Shown: positions 1-8,389 of the stretch, in pieces
How positions within the stretch are numbered: the stretch's first letter is position 1
Layout of the letters: each line of letters starts with the position of its first letter
Source of the DNA: Azospirillum lipoferum 4B
GTDB lineage: Bacteria; Pseudomonadota; Alphaproteobacteria; Azospirillales; Azospirillaceae
DNA length: 64,000 nt
Direction of reading: 5' to 3'
Assembly (NCBI RefSeq): GCF_000283655.1
Contig: NC_016623.1
Coordinates: forward strand, 124,001-188,000
Notes under the pieces: generated by a model
The model's database searches: none
Seen by the model: the letters and a program-made list of their open reading frames with translations, nothing else
Told to the model about the DNA's origin: nothing
Program-made: the position numbers and the translations under genes

Positions 1-157
1 CCGGGCAGTGGCCGGCCAGCGTCAGCAATTCCTCGCTCAGGAGATAGCTCGGCTCCTCCGCGATGCGGTGCAGGATGGGCGCGAGGTTGATCCGCGTCAT
101 CCCTGCCTCCTCATGGGCGGAGGCGTAGGTGAGAGCGAAGTCGTTGGTGCGGGCCAT
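1..157 (-). CDS. Hypothetical protein, N-terminal part (runs off the window)
   Basis: The ATG at 157 opens a frame that continues past the window edge; only about 52 residues are visible. They read MARTNDFALTYASAHEEAG and continue with RINLAPILHRI, then a SYLLSEELL block and GHCP. Roughly half of the visible residues match the N-terminus of the gene immediately upstream (163-1218), including the NDFA, AH.EAG, ILHRI/ILQRI, LSEE and G.CP positions, so the two are tandem paralogues. The gap between the upstream stop and this ATG is 5 bp, which implies co-transcription. I do not recognise the family and assign no function. Confidence 0.7.
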   Translation of the reverse strand, partial: MARTNDFALTYASAHEEAGMTRINLAPILHRIAEEPSYLLSEELLTLAGHCP

Positions 158-162
158 CGGGG

Positions 163-1218
163 TCAGCCCTCCTGCAGGCGGTCGTAGACGGAATATTCCA
201 GGGCCAGCCCGGCCACGATGTCCAGATACAGCTTGATCAGGTTGGTGGTGTAGAAGGCCGGGCAGCCGGTATAGTAGCGCTCGCCCGGTTTGGCGAAGGT
301 GACGATGGGATCGGCGTTCAGCCGGATCAGCCCGTTGCCGTCCAGCACGAAGGCGGTCTGGTCCTTGGGCAGCCGATGCACGGCCAGCCCGTCGGCCGGC
401 TCGATCCCGCTCTCTTCCATGTAATGGACCAGCATGCCGAGGCTGGCCATCGACAGCGGCACGATCTGCTTCAGGCTGCGGTGGACGAGGTCGTCGTAGA
501 AGGCGGCGTCGCGGCCGGGCACCAGCAGCGGAGCCGCCTCCACCAGTGCCCAGCAGATGTGAATCGCGGTATGGCTGCCGGTCTTGGTGATCGACAGCAT
601 GTCGTAGCCAGCGCGCTGGTAGAGCGGCGAATGTTCCAGCACGCTGCGCAGGACGAAGGTCGCCGCCGCCTCCAGCGAGATGGCGCCGGTCCCCTGGGAG
701 CGGAAATACTCCTCCTCATGCACCAGATCGACGGCCCAGCCGGTGATCAGCCCATCCAGCAGGTGGCAGGTTGCGTCGCGCAGGACGGAGCAGAGAACGT
801 CGGGCTCCGCCGCGGCCATGGCGGCGCGGTCGGCCGGGTCCAGCCCGTGGGGGGAGCGCGGCGGGATCGGCAGCATCGGCCGCCCCTCGTCATCGAAGGG
901 CAGCTTTGCCGCGATGTGGTCGCGCAACCGGTTGAACAGCAGGGCCAGCAGGCTGTTGACCGCCACCTTGTCGGCATCGTCCTGCGGGATCGGCGGGGCG
1001 CCGTCCTTCGCTCCCTCTGGCGCTCCCTCGGTCTTGCCGGCATGGAAGGGGCACTGGCCGCCGCCCTGCCGGAATTCCTCGCTGAACAGGAAGTTCGGCT
1101 CCGCCTGGATGCGCTGCAGGATATGGGCAATCGACACCCGGCCCAGACCGGCCTCGCCATGGGCGGTGTTGAAGGTCTGGGCGAAGTCGTTGGAACGGCT
1201 GGGCAGGGTATCGGACAT
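163..1218 (-). CDS. Hypothetical protein, 351 aa, paralogue of the downstream gene
   Basis: Start chosen at the ATG at 1218 (MSDTLPSRSNDFAQTF), because the match to the downstream paralogue begins within a few residues of it and the longer frame reads into low-quality sequence. No signal peptide or membrane segment is visible. The N-terminal part holds a GGGQCPFHAG element. A Lys/Glu/Gly/Ala/Pro-rich linker follows at about residues 60-80, then a helical region with many His residues (HSPLYQRAGYDML, SHTAIHIC). The C-terminal block is GERYYTGCPAFYTTNLIKLYLD. The Cys/His pattern could bind metal, but this is only a guess. It stands as the first gene of a two-gene tandem family; function unknown. 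Confidence 0.75.
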   Translation of the reverse strand: MSDTLPSRSNDFAQTFNTAHGEAGLGRVSIAHILQRIQAEPNFLFSEEFRQGGGQCPFHAGKTEGAPEGAKDGAPPIPQDDADKVAVNSLLALLFNRLRDHIAAKLPFDDEGRPMLPIPPRSPHGLDPADRAAMAAAEPDVLCSVLRDATCHLLDGLITGWAVDLVHEEEYFRSQGTGAISLEAAATFVLRSVLEHSPLYQRAGYDMLSITKTGSHTAIHICWALVEAAPLLVPGRDAAFYDDLVHRSLKQIVPLSMASLGMLVHYMEESGIEPADGLAVHRLPKDQTAFVLDGNGLIRLNADPIVTFAKPGERYYTGCPAFYTTNLIKLYLDIVAGLALEYSVYDRLQEG

Positions 1219-1327
1219 GCGGCGGCTTCCGGCGCGGACATAGGGCGAGCGGGCTACCCTAAAGGGAAATGCCGCACCCGCGCAACGGAGTGTCGTGTCG
1301 CGGCCCGATAATGTCCCGGCGGCTGCG

Positions 1328-2842
1328 TTATTTTGCCACGATCCGTCCTTCCACCGCGGGCGTGACCGTTTTCTTGGATTCGACATAATTCATCACGATG
1401 GTCGCCAGCAACACCGCCCCCGATGCATCGACGATCACTTTGGAACGCGGGAGGGCGGCATAGCCGTCGCCACCCTTCAGCATGTAATCGTTGGTCGCGA
1501 CGCGGTAGGTCGCCTGCGGCTCGACCGGCTTGCCACCCACGGTGACGGACGTGAGCCGGCGGCCGGCCGGGGCCTTGGGGTCGTAGGTCATGGTCAGGCC
1601 GGAGACCTGGGGGAAGCGGCCGGCCTTCTCCTCCACCTTGCCGACGCCGTGCTCCAGGGTGGAAATCAGGTCCTGCCCCGACATCTCCACCAGCACCCCG
1701 ACATTGCCGAAGGGCAGTTCGGCGAAGATATCCTTGCGGGTCAGACGATGACCGGCGGGGTGCAGCGCATCGGCGCGGATGCCGCCGCCGTTGGTGATCG
1801 CGACATCGGCCTTCAGCGTCTCGCGCAGGGCATCGGCGATCAGGTTGCCCATGCTGGACTCGCGGCTGCGCACCACGTCCTTGCGGCTGTCCAGCTCGGT
1901 CGCGGTGGTGCCGATCACCGTGGCGAGGTCGCTGTCGAGTCGCTTGGTATAGCCCTCAACCACCGCCTCGACCTCCGGATCCGGGGCGACGCCGGCGGTG
2001 GTGACGAAGCGCCATTCGGTCGGCAGGGTGATGGTCGCCGGGCCCTTGCCGGAATCCTTGGTTGTCACGGCCAGCTTGACGACGCCGAGATACCGGGCGT
2101 CCTGCCCGGCCTTCAATATCAGGGTGGAACCCTCATAGACGCTGATCGGGTCATGGTCGTGGCCGCCCAGGATCAGGTCGATGCCCTTGACCTTGGCGGC
2201 CAGCTGCCGGTCCTCCTCGATGGTCAGGTGGGTCAGCGCCACCACGACAGCGGCGCCCTTGGCCCGCAACTCCTTCACCGCCGCCGCCGCCGTCTCCAGC
2301 ACCGGCGGGAAGCTGAGGCCGGGGCCGGCGCTCGACAGCCGGGCGGTGTCTGGGGTGATCAGGCCGATGAAGCCCACGGCGATGCCGTCGACGGTCCTCG
2401 TCCAGCTCGGCACCGTCGTCGCGAAGGCGGAGCCGTCGGCGGCGCGCACATTGGTGCCGATCCAGGGGAACTTCGACTCGGCCATCCGCTTCTTCAGCGC
2501 GTCGGGACCGAAGTCGAATTCATGGTTGCCGAAGGTCACCGCATCGACGCCGATGGCGTTGAACAGGGTGATCATCTGCTCGCCCTGGGTCGTCCCCGAC
2601 AGCAGCGACGGCGACAGGAAGTCCCCGCCGACCGTGGTGAAGGCGTCGGGGGCCGAGGCGCGTTCGCGCTTCAGCAGGGTCATCAGCGGCCCGAACCCGC
2701 CCTGTCCCTTCACCGGTTCGATCTCGTACACGTCATTGATGTGCAGGAAGGTCAGCGAGCCGTTCTGCGCCCAAGCGGGCATGGCCATGCCGAGAATGGC
2801 GGCGATCAACGGAGCGGCGAGAAGACGGATGCGGGACGGCAT
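1328..2842 (-). CDS. 5'-nucleotidase / UshA-family metallophosphoesterase, exported
   Basis: Predicted 504-residue periplasmic nucleotidase of the UshA/YfkN type, which hydrolyses nucleoside phosphates or related phosphoesters for salvage. The start at 2842 gives a signal peptide (MPSRIRLLAAPLIAAILGMAMPAWAQ). The N-terminal calcineurin-like phosphatase domain shows the metal motifs FLHINDVYE, GGDFLSPS, FGNHEFD, ALTHL and GGHDHD. The C-terminal 5'-nucleotidase domain shows SSMGNLIADALRETL, NGGGIRAD, the E.PFGN motif and the YRVATNDYMLKGGDGY substrate loop. Length is normal for the family. It stands alone, divergent from the amidotransferase gene at 3030. Exact substrate is not determinable from sequence. 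Confidence 0.9.
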   Translation of the reverse strand: MPSRIRLLAAPLIAAILGMAMPAWAQNGSLTFLHINDVYEIEPVKGQGGFGPLMTLLKRERASAPDAFTTVGGDFLSPSLLSGTTQGEQMITLFNAIGVDAVTFGNHEFDFGPDALKKRMAESKFPWIGTNVRAADGSAFATTVPSWTRTVDGIAVGFIGLITPDTARLSSAGPGLSFPPVLETAAAAVKELRAKGAAVVVALTHLTIEEDRQLAAKVKGIDLILGGHDHDPISVYEGSTLILKAGQDARYLGVVKLAVTTKDSGKGPATITLPTEWRFVTTAGVAPDPEVEAVVEGYTKRLDSDLATVIGTTATELDSRKDVVRSRESSMGNLIADALRETLKADVAITNGGGIRADALHPAGHRLTRKDIFAELPFGNVGVLVEMSGQDLISTLEHGVGKVEEKAGRFPQVSGLTMTYDPKAPAGRRLTSVTVGGKPVEPQATYRVATNDYMLKGGDGYAALPRSKVIVDASGAVLLATIVMNYVESKKTVTPAVEGRIVAK

Positions 2843-3029
2843 GGGGCGGACCTCCGGCGCGGACCAGAAAAGGACAGGTAACAGGCACTCTAAACCAGCA
2901 GCCCGGCGGCACGCATAGCGGCTTTGCGGGGCGGAGCATGGGATCCGGAGCGCCTGCGGCTTGAACTCTGCCCGCGACGGTCTCACAACTTGATGACACC
3001 CGTGCCAACGACGCGAGCCGAGCAGACCC

Positions 3030-3728
3030 ATGCGCATCCTGGTCGTTCAGAACAGCCGCACCGCTCCCATCGGTCTGGTGGGCGACGCGCTGACCGACAA
3101 CGGCGCCACCCTCCACACCATCGCCGCCAACGAGGGGGAGGCGATCCCCGACAAGGACGGCTATGCCGGCCTCGTGGTGCTGGGCGGTCCGCAGGACGCC
3201 TGGGACGACGCGAAGGGACCGCATTTCGGCCGGGTGATGGAGACGATCCGCGAGTTCACCGATGCCGACCGGCCGGTGATGGGCATCTGCCTGGGGGCGC
3301 AGCTCGCCGCCCGTGCCTATGGCGCCAAGGTCTACCGCCACACCACGCCGGAACTGGGCATCCACCGGGTGAGCCTGACCGACGGCGCGCAGAACGACCC
3401 GCTGCTGGGCGGCTTCGGTCCGAAGCTGAACCTCGCCCAGTGGCATTACGACACCTTCGAGTTTCCCGAGGGCGCCGTGCCGCTGGCCTATAGCGAGGCC
3501 TGCGACCGACAGGCCTTCCGGCTCGGCCGCGCCACCTACGCCTTCCAGTTCCACCCGGAGGCGACCGGCGAGATTTTGCGCGGCTGGGCCTCCCGCATCC
3601 GGGAGGAGGCGCGGGAGAGCAATGCCGACATGCTGCACGGGCTGGAGGACTCCATCGCCACCCATCTGCCGGTGGCGGAGGAATTCACCCGCGCCATGAC
3701 CCGGCGCTGGCTGGATCTGGCGCGCTGA
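3030..3728 (+). CDS. Class I glutamine amidotransferase-like protein
   Basis: A 232-residue stand-alone GATase1 domain of the GMP-synthase-like type. The nucleophile elbow is MGICLGAQ with Cys87, and the other two triad residues lie in FQFHPEATGE (His175, Glu177). The strand-turn LVVLGGPQDAWDD forms the oxyanion region. No synthetase domain is attached. Such proteins act as glutamine hydrolases, gamma-glutamyl hydrolases or amidotransferase subunits; no partner gene is adjacent, so the substrate is unknown. The ATG is the only good start, though no strong ribosome binding site precedes it. Confidence 0.85.
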   Translation: MRILVVQNSRTAPIGLVGDALTDNGATLHTIAANEGEAIPDKDGYAGLVVLGGPQDAWDDAKGPHFGRVMETIREFTDADRPVMGICLGAQLAARAYGAKVYRHTTPELGIHRVSLTDGAQNDPLLGGFGPKLNLAQWHYDTFEFPEGAVPLAYSEACDRQAFRLGRATYAFQFHPEATGEILRGWASRIREEARESNADMLHGLEDSIATHLPVAEEFTRAMTRRWLDLAR

Positions 3729-3733
3729 CCCTC

Positions 3734-3773
3734 AGAGTCTGTCTGGTGCTTATTGAAGCACCAGACAGACTCT
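3734..3773. terminator. Perfect 17-bp hairpin between convergent genes
   Basis: Arms 3734-3750 and 3757-3773 are perfectly complementary around a TATTGA loop. It lies just after the amidotransferase stop and before the convergent molybdopterin-domain gene. No long T-run follows, so it may work as a bidirectional transcript end or 3'-stabilising structure. Confidence 0.6.
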
Positions 3774-3789
3774 AAGCTTATGGTTTTCC

Positions 3790-3832
3790 GTGTGATTCAC
3801 GCTTCAAGCGATTCCGCTTGAACCGATCACAC
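3790..3832. terminator. Nested hairpin at the 3' end of the molybdopterin-domain gene
   Basis: An inner stem TTCAAGCG/CGCTTGAA (3803-3810 and 3815-3822, loop ATTC) is enclosed by an outer stem GTGTGAT/ATCACAC (3790-3796 and 3826-3832). It ends one base before the stop codon of the minus-strand gene at 3834. Together with the hairpin at 3734-3773 it fills the gap between the convergent genes. Confidence 0.5.
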
Positions 3833-3833
3833 T

Positions 3834-5450
3834 CTAGCCGGCGGTTTCGGTAAAGCGGGCCAGCAGGTCGGGGGTGTCGACGTCATAGAGGATGCCGGCA
3901 TCCTCCACCGGCACCTCGCAAAGCCGGTCGGCATGCTGGCCGATCAGCCGCTTCGCCCCGGCATCGCCGGTCAGCGCCGCCATTTCGGTGAAGAAGGCGC
4001 GGTCCCACAGCACGGGGTTGCCCTGCTTGCCATGGGTGGTCGGCACGCAGATGGCGCGGCCTTCCAGCGGGCTGTAGGCGGCGATCAGCCGGTCGATCAC
4101 GGCGGACGCCACCCGCGGCATGTCGCCCAGGCACACCACCACCGCGTCCGATTCGCCGGGAACCGCCGCCAGCCCGGCGCGCAGCGAACTGCTCAGCCCC
4201 TCGGCGAAGGCGGGATTGTGGACGAAGGTCACCGGGCGGTCGGCCAGCGCCTGCGCCACGCTTTCCCCCTGGTGGCCGGTGACGACGATGACGTTGGCGG
4301 CTTGGGAGGCCAGGGCGGCATCGACCGCGCGGGCGACCAGCGGCGCGCCGTTCACCTCCGCCAGCAGCTTGTTGGTCGGTCCCATCCGGCTGGAGCGTCC
4401 GGCCGCCAGCACCAGCGCGGTGACGCGCGGCGCCCGCGGCGTCTCCGCGGCCACACCGGCCCGCGGCAGGGGGCGCGTCGGAATCTCCGCCAGCAGCCCG
4501 CCGACGCCCATCCGCATCACCTCCGCCCTGCCCGGCGGCACACCCGCAGCGATGCGCTGCAGCACCCAGTCGAAGCCGTTCAGCTTGGGCGAGCGCGCGC
4601 AGCCCGGCAGGCCCAGAACCGGCCTGTCCCCGCGCCGGGCCAGCAGCAGCAGGTTGCCGGGGTCCACCGGCATGCCGAAATGCTCCACCACGCCCCCGGC
4701 CCGCTCGATGGCCGCGGGCAGCACGTCGCGCCGGTCGGTGATGGCGGAAGCGCCGGCGATCAGCAACAGGTCAGCGGCCGGCATCGCGGCGATCAGCTCC
4801 GCCAGTGCGCCTTCATCATGGGCGCAGCGCGCTTCATGGACCAGCGTGCCGCCGAGAGCCTCCACCCGCTCCCGCGTCACCCCCACCGTCTTGTCGAGGA
4901 CGCTGTCCTTAACCCCCGGCAGCTTGGTCTGGATCAGCGCCACCGACAGCGGGCGGTAGGGCATGACGGCCAGCGGCGGCGTTCCGTCGGCCGCCAGACG
5001 CTCCGCCTGTTCCACTGCGGCGGCGGGGGCGGCGAAGGGGATGATCTTGACGGTCGCCAGCATCTGGCCCGGTTCGACCGGGGCGAAATCCGGCAGGGTG
5101 GCGATGGTGACGCTCTCGTCTATCGCGTTGATCGCGTCGATACGCGCCGGGTCGAGGCGGAGCAGCCCGCGCGACTCGGCGAACAGGTTGACGCGGCCAG
5201 TGAAGGCGGCGGCGATCTGCACGGCGCCGCCCGCCACCGCGGCGGCGATGCGGGTCGCGGCGGTATCCTCCGCGATGTCGGCATCAGACAGCTTGGCCGC
5301 GATCACCTCGCCGATGCCCGCCTCCCGCAGAGCCGCCACGTCACCGGCCGACAGCCGCCGGCCCTTCTTGAACGCAAGCGCCCCCAGGCGGAGCGAATGG
5401 GCGAGGATTGCGCCCTCTGCGTCGGACAGGGGAAGCGGGCCGAAAAACAT
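3834..5450 (-). CDS. Molybdopterin-binding domain / MobA-like NTP transferase fusion
   Basis: 538 residues from the ATG at 5450. The N-terminal half (about residues 1-330) resembles MoeA/MogA-type molybdopterin-binding domains, with AADLLLIAGASAITDRRDVLPAAI and GCARSPKLNGFDW. The C-terminal half (about 345-538) is a MobA/MocA-like nucleotidyltransferase, with the nucleotide-binding LVLAAGRSSRMGPTNKLL, the metal-binding CLGDMPRV and the PTTHGKQGNPVLW substrate loop. Such fusions are known near molybdenum hydroxylases and probably act in cytidylylation or maturation of the molybdenum cofactor. No molybdoenzyme gene of that class is adjacent here, so the client enzyme is unknown. Confidence 0.85.
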   Translation of the reverse strand: MFFGPLPLSDAEGAILAHSLRLGALAFKKGRRLSAGDVAALREAGIGEVIAAKLSDADIAEDTAATRIAAAVAGGAVQIAAAFTGRVNLFAESRGLLRLDPARIDAINAIDESVTIATLPDFAPVEPGQMLATVKIIPFAAPAAAVEQAERLAADGTPPLAVMPYRPLSVALIQTKLPGVKDSVLDKTVGVTRERVEALGGTLVHEARCAHDEGALAELIAAMPAADLLLIAGASAITDRRDVLPAAIERAGGVVEHFGMPVDPGNLLLLARRGDRPVLGLPGCARSPKLNGFDWVLQRIAAGVPPGRAEVMRMGVGGLLAEIPTRPLPRAGVAAETPRAPRVTALVLAAGRSSRMGPTNKLLAEVNGAPLVARAVDAALASQAANVIVVTGHQGESVAQALADRPVTFVHNPAFAEGLSSSLRAGLAAVPGESDAVVVCLGDMPRVASAVIDRLIAAYSPLEGRAICVPTTHGKQGNPVLWDRAFFTEMAALTGDAGAKRLIGQHADRLCEVPVEDAGILYDVDTPDLLARFTETAG

Positions 5451-5565
5451 GGGGGCTCCGGGTGGGCACGAAGGAATGACCTCCGATATGGCGACCGCAA
5501 CACGGCCAAGCAATGGGCCGGTCGCCTCCGCCGGTCGAACCCTTCAGCCGGAACCCCCCGTCAGG

Positions 5566-6540
5566 TCACGACTTCACGGCCACGCCCAGCTTGGCCTGCA
5601 CGGCCGCCAGACCGTCCTTGCCGTCGATGGTGGTGACGCCGTCCAGCCAGCCCTTCAGCACCTCGGGGTTCTTCTTAAGCCAGGCCTTGGCAGCGGCATC
5701 GGGCTTCTTGTTGCCGTTCATGATGTCGCCCATCACCGCGTTCTCCATGTCCAGGGTGAAGGACAGGTTGGACAGCAGCTTGCCGACATTCGGGCATTCG
5801 GCGGCGTAGCCCTTGCGGACATTGGTGGCGACGGTGGCGCCGCCCAGGTCGGGGCCGAACCAGTCGTCGCCGCCCTCCAGATAGGTCAGCTCGAAGCTCT
5901 TGTTCATGGGATGCGGTTCCCAGCCCAGGAACACGACCCAGCCCTTGTTGCGGGCCGCCCGCTTCACCTCGGCCAGCATGCCGGCCTCACTGGATTCCAC
6001 CAGCTTGAAGTCCTTCAGGCCGAAGGCGTCGGCCTTCAGCATCTTGTCGATGATCAGGTTGCCGTCGTTGCCGGCCTCGATGCCGTAGATCTTGCCGCCA
6101 AGCTTGTCCTTGAACTTTGCGATGTCGGCGAAGGTCTTCAGCCCGGCGTCGGCGGCGTATTTCGGGACGGCCAGCGTGTACTTCGCGCCTTCCAGATTGA
6201 CCCGCGTCACCTCGACCGAGCCGTCTTCAAGCACCGGCTTCAGGAAGGGCTCCATCGTCGGCATCCAGTTGCCGAGGAAGACGTCCAGCGACTTGGTCTT
6301 CAGCCCGGTATAGACCAGCGGCACCGACGACATGGTGGTGATCGGCTTGTAGCCCAGCGCGTCCAGCGTGACGGAGGCGAGCGCGGTCGTCGCCGCGATG
6401 TCGGTCCAGCCGACGTCGCCGAAACGCACCGCCTTGCAGGAGGCCGGGTCGGCGGCCAGAGCCCCGCCGGCACCCAGCACCACCGCCGTCGCGACGCCGA
6501 CGCCCGCGATCCCCTTGGCCAGGGCCATCCATCCGCTCAT
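5566..6540 (-). CDS. choX: Choline ABC transporter substrate-binding protein
   Basis: 324 residues with a signal peptide (GIAGVGVATAVVLGAGGALAA). The OpuAC/ProX-type fold is shown by FGDVGWTDIAATTALA, the LDVFLGNWMPTMEPFLKP block and VVFLGWEPHPMNKSFELTYL; the Trp/Tyr-rich loops form the aromatic box that binds the quaternary ammonium group. It is the periplasmic receptor for choline, possibly also betaine. The permease and ATPase genes lie at 7466-9575 on the same strand but are separated from it by betI on the opposite strand, so choX has its own transcript. A canonical Shine-Dalgarno (AGGAG) sits about 10 bases upstream of the ATG. Confidence 0.92.
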   Translation of the reverse strand: MSGWMALAKGIAGVGVATAVVLGAGGALAADPASCKAVRFGDVGWTDIAATTALASVTLDALGYKPITTMSSVPLVYTGLKTKSLDVFLGNWMPTMEPFLKPVLEDGSVEVTRVNLEGAKYTLAVPKYAADAGLKTFADIAKFKDKLGGKIYGIEAGNDGNLIIDKMLKADAFGLKDFKLVESSEAGMLAEVKRAARNKGWVVFLGWEPHPMNKSFELTYLEGGDDWFGPDLGGATVATNVRKGYAAECPNVGKLLSNLSFTLDMENAVMGDIMNGNKKPDAAAKAWLKKNPEVLKGWLDGVTTIDGKDGLAAVQAKLGVAVKS

Positions 6541-6600
6541 ATCCTCAACTCCTTTTGTGTTTCCGGTACGTCCGGTCTGCTTGTCAGGCTGCGGATCGAA

Positions 6601-6736
6601 GCCCCTCTCCCTCGATGGGAGAGGGGTTGGGGTGAGGGTGGGACCGGCGAAGGCCGGCAGGAAATCTGATCCCCAGCTTTTTCAAGCTGGACCGCACCCC
6701 TCACCCCAAACCCCTCTCCCGCAAGGGGAGAGGGGC
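6601..6736. repeat. Dispersed palindromic repeat, copy 1 (136 bp)
   Basis: Each end consists of a short hairpin (GCCCCTCTCCC... and ...GGGAGAGGGGC) followed by a TTGGGGTGAGGG or CCCTCACCCCAAA block, so the two roughly 39-base ends are inverted copies. The unique centre includes CCAGCTTTTTCAAGCTGG. Related copies lie at 22118-22234 and 44971-45085. It occupies the divergent region between choX and betI. No coding capacity. Confidence 0.85.
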
Positions 6737-6887
6737 TTTCCTTCTTCTCCCCACGGCTAAATCCATTGCTCCGGTCTGCCGTTTTCGTCATCGACGGAGC
6801 GGCGAAAATGGCGCATTTGTTACCGCCCAAGCCAAGGTGCCGGTTGCGGCCGGCCGTGGCTGAGAAGGACAGGAGACCGCTCGCCCC

Positions 6888-7463
6888 ATGCCCAAAGTCG
6901 GAATGGAACCGATCCGCCGCCGTCAGTTGATCGACGCGACCATCACCTCGATGGGCGAGCATGGACTGGTCGACACCACGGTTCAGACGATCAGCCGCGG
7001 GGCCGGCGTGTCGCCCGGCATCATCCATCACTATTTCGGCGGCAAGGACGAATTGCTGGCCGCCACCATGCGCAGCATGCTGCAACAGCTGCGCGACGAC
7101 GCGACCCAGCGGCTGGCGACCGCCGACTCGCCGCGTGCGCGGCTGGAGGCCATCGTCGACTGCAACTTCGCCCCCGGCCAGTTCGAGCCGCGGGTGGTCG
7201 CGGCATGGCTGGGCTTCTGGGCGCAGGCGCCGCACAATCCGGCGCTGGCGCGGCTGCAGCGCATCAACGCCCGCCGCCTGCATTCCAACCTGCTGCACGC
7301 CCTGCGCGCCCTGCTGCCGGCCGAACGGGCGGAGCGGGTGGCCTTCGGGCTGGCGGCGATGATCGACGGGCTGTGGCTGCGCTTCGCCCTGACCGGCGCC
7401 ATCGACGGCAGCGCCGCGCGGGCGGTGGCGCTGGGCTACCTCGATTCCGAACTGAACGCCTGA
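6888..7463 (+). CDS. betI: Transcriptional repressor BetI (TetR family)
   Basis: 191 residues, normal BetI length. The N-terminal TetR helix-turn-helix is well conserved (RRQLIDATITSMGEHG, TVQTISRGAGVSPGIIHHYFGGKDEL). The ligand-binding half has the BetI-typical WLGFWAQAPHNPALARLQRINARRLHSNL and AAMIDGLWLRFALT. BetI represses choline uptake and betaine synthesis genes until choline is present. It sits convergent to choW with only 2 bp between the stop codons. A BetI-like operator is present upstream of choV at 9730-9743. No betA/betB genes are in this window. Confidence 0.93.
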   Translation: MPKVGMEPIRRRQLIDATITSMGEHGLVDTTVQTISRGAGVSPGIIHHYFGGKDELLAATMRSMLQQLRDDATQRLATADSPRARLEAIVDCNFAPGQFEPRVVAAWLGFWAQAPHNPALARLQRINARRLHSNLLHALRALLPAERAERVAFGLAAMIDGLWLRFALTGAIDGSAARAVALGYLDSELNA

Positions 7464-7465
7464 CC

Positions 7466-8389
7466 TCACCGCCGCCACCAGCGCCGCTCGGCCGTTCCGG
7501 CGGCGCCCCGGCGGCGAACACCCCGCCCGAAACCCCGGCCGAAGCTCTGGGTGATGCGGTCGAGCACGACGGCGAGCAGCACGACGCTCAGCCCGCTCTG
7601 CACGCCGAGGCCGATGTCGAGGCGCTGGATGCCCTGAAGCACCACGTTGCCCAGCCCGCCGGCGCCGATCATCGAGGCGACGACGATCATCGACAGCGCC
7701 ATCATCATGGTCTGGTTCACCCCGGCCATGATCGACGGCAGGGCATTGGGCAGCTGGACCTTGAACAGCAGCTGGTGGCCGCGGCAGCCGAAAGCGCGGC
7801 CGGCCTCAACCAGCTCCTCCGGGACCTGCCGGATGCCGAGCGCGGTCAGCCGCACCGCCGGCGGCATGGCGAACACCACCGTCGCGATGATGCCCGGCAC
7901 CCGCCCCAGCCCGAAGAACATCACCGCCGGGATCAGATAGACGAAGGCCGGCATCGTCTGCATCAGGTCGAGCAGCGTCTTGCCCACCCCGTCGGCGATC
8001 CTGCTGCGCGCCATCCAGATGCCCAGCGGCACCCCGCCGATCAGGCTGAGCGCGGTGGAGGCGAGCACGAGGCCAAGGGTCGAGATCGTCGGCTCCCACA
8101 GGCCCATCACGAAGATGCCGCCGAACGCCAGCAGGGTGAACAGGGCGAAGCCCCGCCCCACCCGCCACAGGGCGATTGCGGCCAGCACCAGCGCCAGCAG
8201 CCAGGGCGGTACGCCCAGCAGCAGGTCGTCCAGTGCGCCGCCCAGCCCGTCGACCACCCCGGCGATGGCGCTCAGCGCGGGCTGACCATGGTCGAGAATC
8301 GTCGCCACAAGCCATTCCGACCCGCGGGCGATGCCGCCGCCGATGGTCTCGCTCAGCCACTCCACGTCGAGGATCGCCGCCTCAGCCAT
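7466..8389 (-). CDS. choW: Choline ABC transporter permease
   Basis: 307 residues, a ProW/OpuAB-type inner-membrane permease with about six to seven membrane segments. The ATG at 8389 overlaps the end of choV by 8 bp, so the two are translationally coupled. The EAA-like loop that contacts the ATPase is visible as ELVEAGRAFGCRGHQLLFKVQLPNALPSIMAG, together with the family signature GVNQTMMMALSMIVVASMIGAGGLG. The C-terminal tail is Arg-rich. Longer upstream starts would read antisense into choV and were rejected. Confidence 0.92.
   Translation of the reverse strand: MAEAAILDVEWLSETIGGGIARGSEWLVATILDHGQPALSAIAGVVDGLGGALDDLLLGVPPWLLALVLAAIALWRVGRGFALFTLLAFGGIFVMGLWEPTISTLGLVLASTALSLIGGVPLGIWMARSRIADGVGKTLLDLMQTMPAFVYLIPAVMFFGLGRVPGIIATVVFAMPPAVRLTALGIRQVPEELVEAGRAFGCRGHQLLFKVQLPNALPSIMAGVNQTMMMALSMIVVASMIGAGGLGNVVLQGIQRLDIGLGVQSGLSVVLLAVVLDRITQSFGRGFGRGVRRRGAAGTAERRWWRR

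Noticed and set aside
1295-2881. Long plus-strand frame opposite the 5'-nucleotidase gene
   Set aside because: Antisense to a complete recognised gene, with no domain signature and a composition typical of shadow frames in high-GC DNA.
6601-6736. Palindromic element considered as a regulatory riboswitch or small RNA
   Set aside because: The same element occurs at unrelated loci with different neighbours, which fits a dispersed repeat and not a locus-specific regulator.
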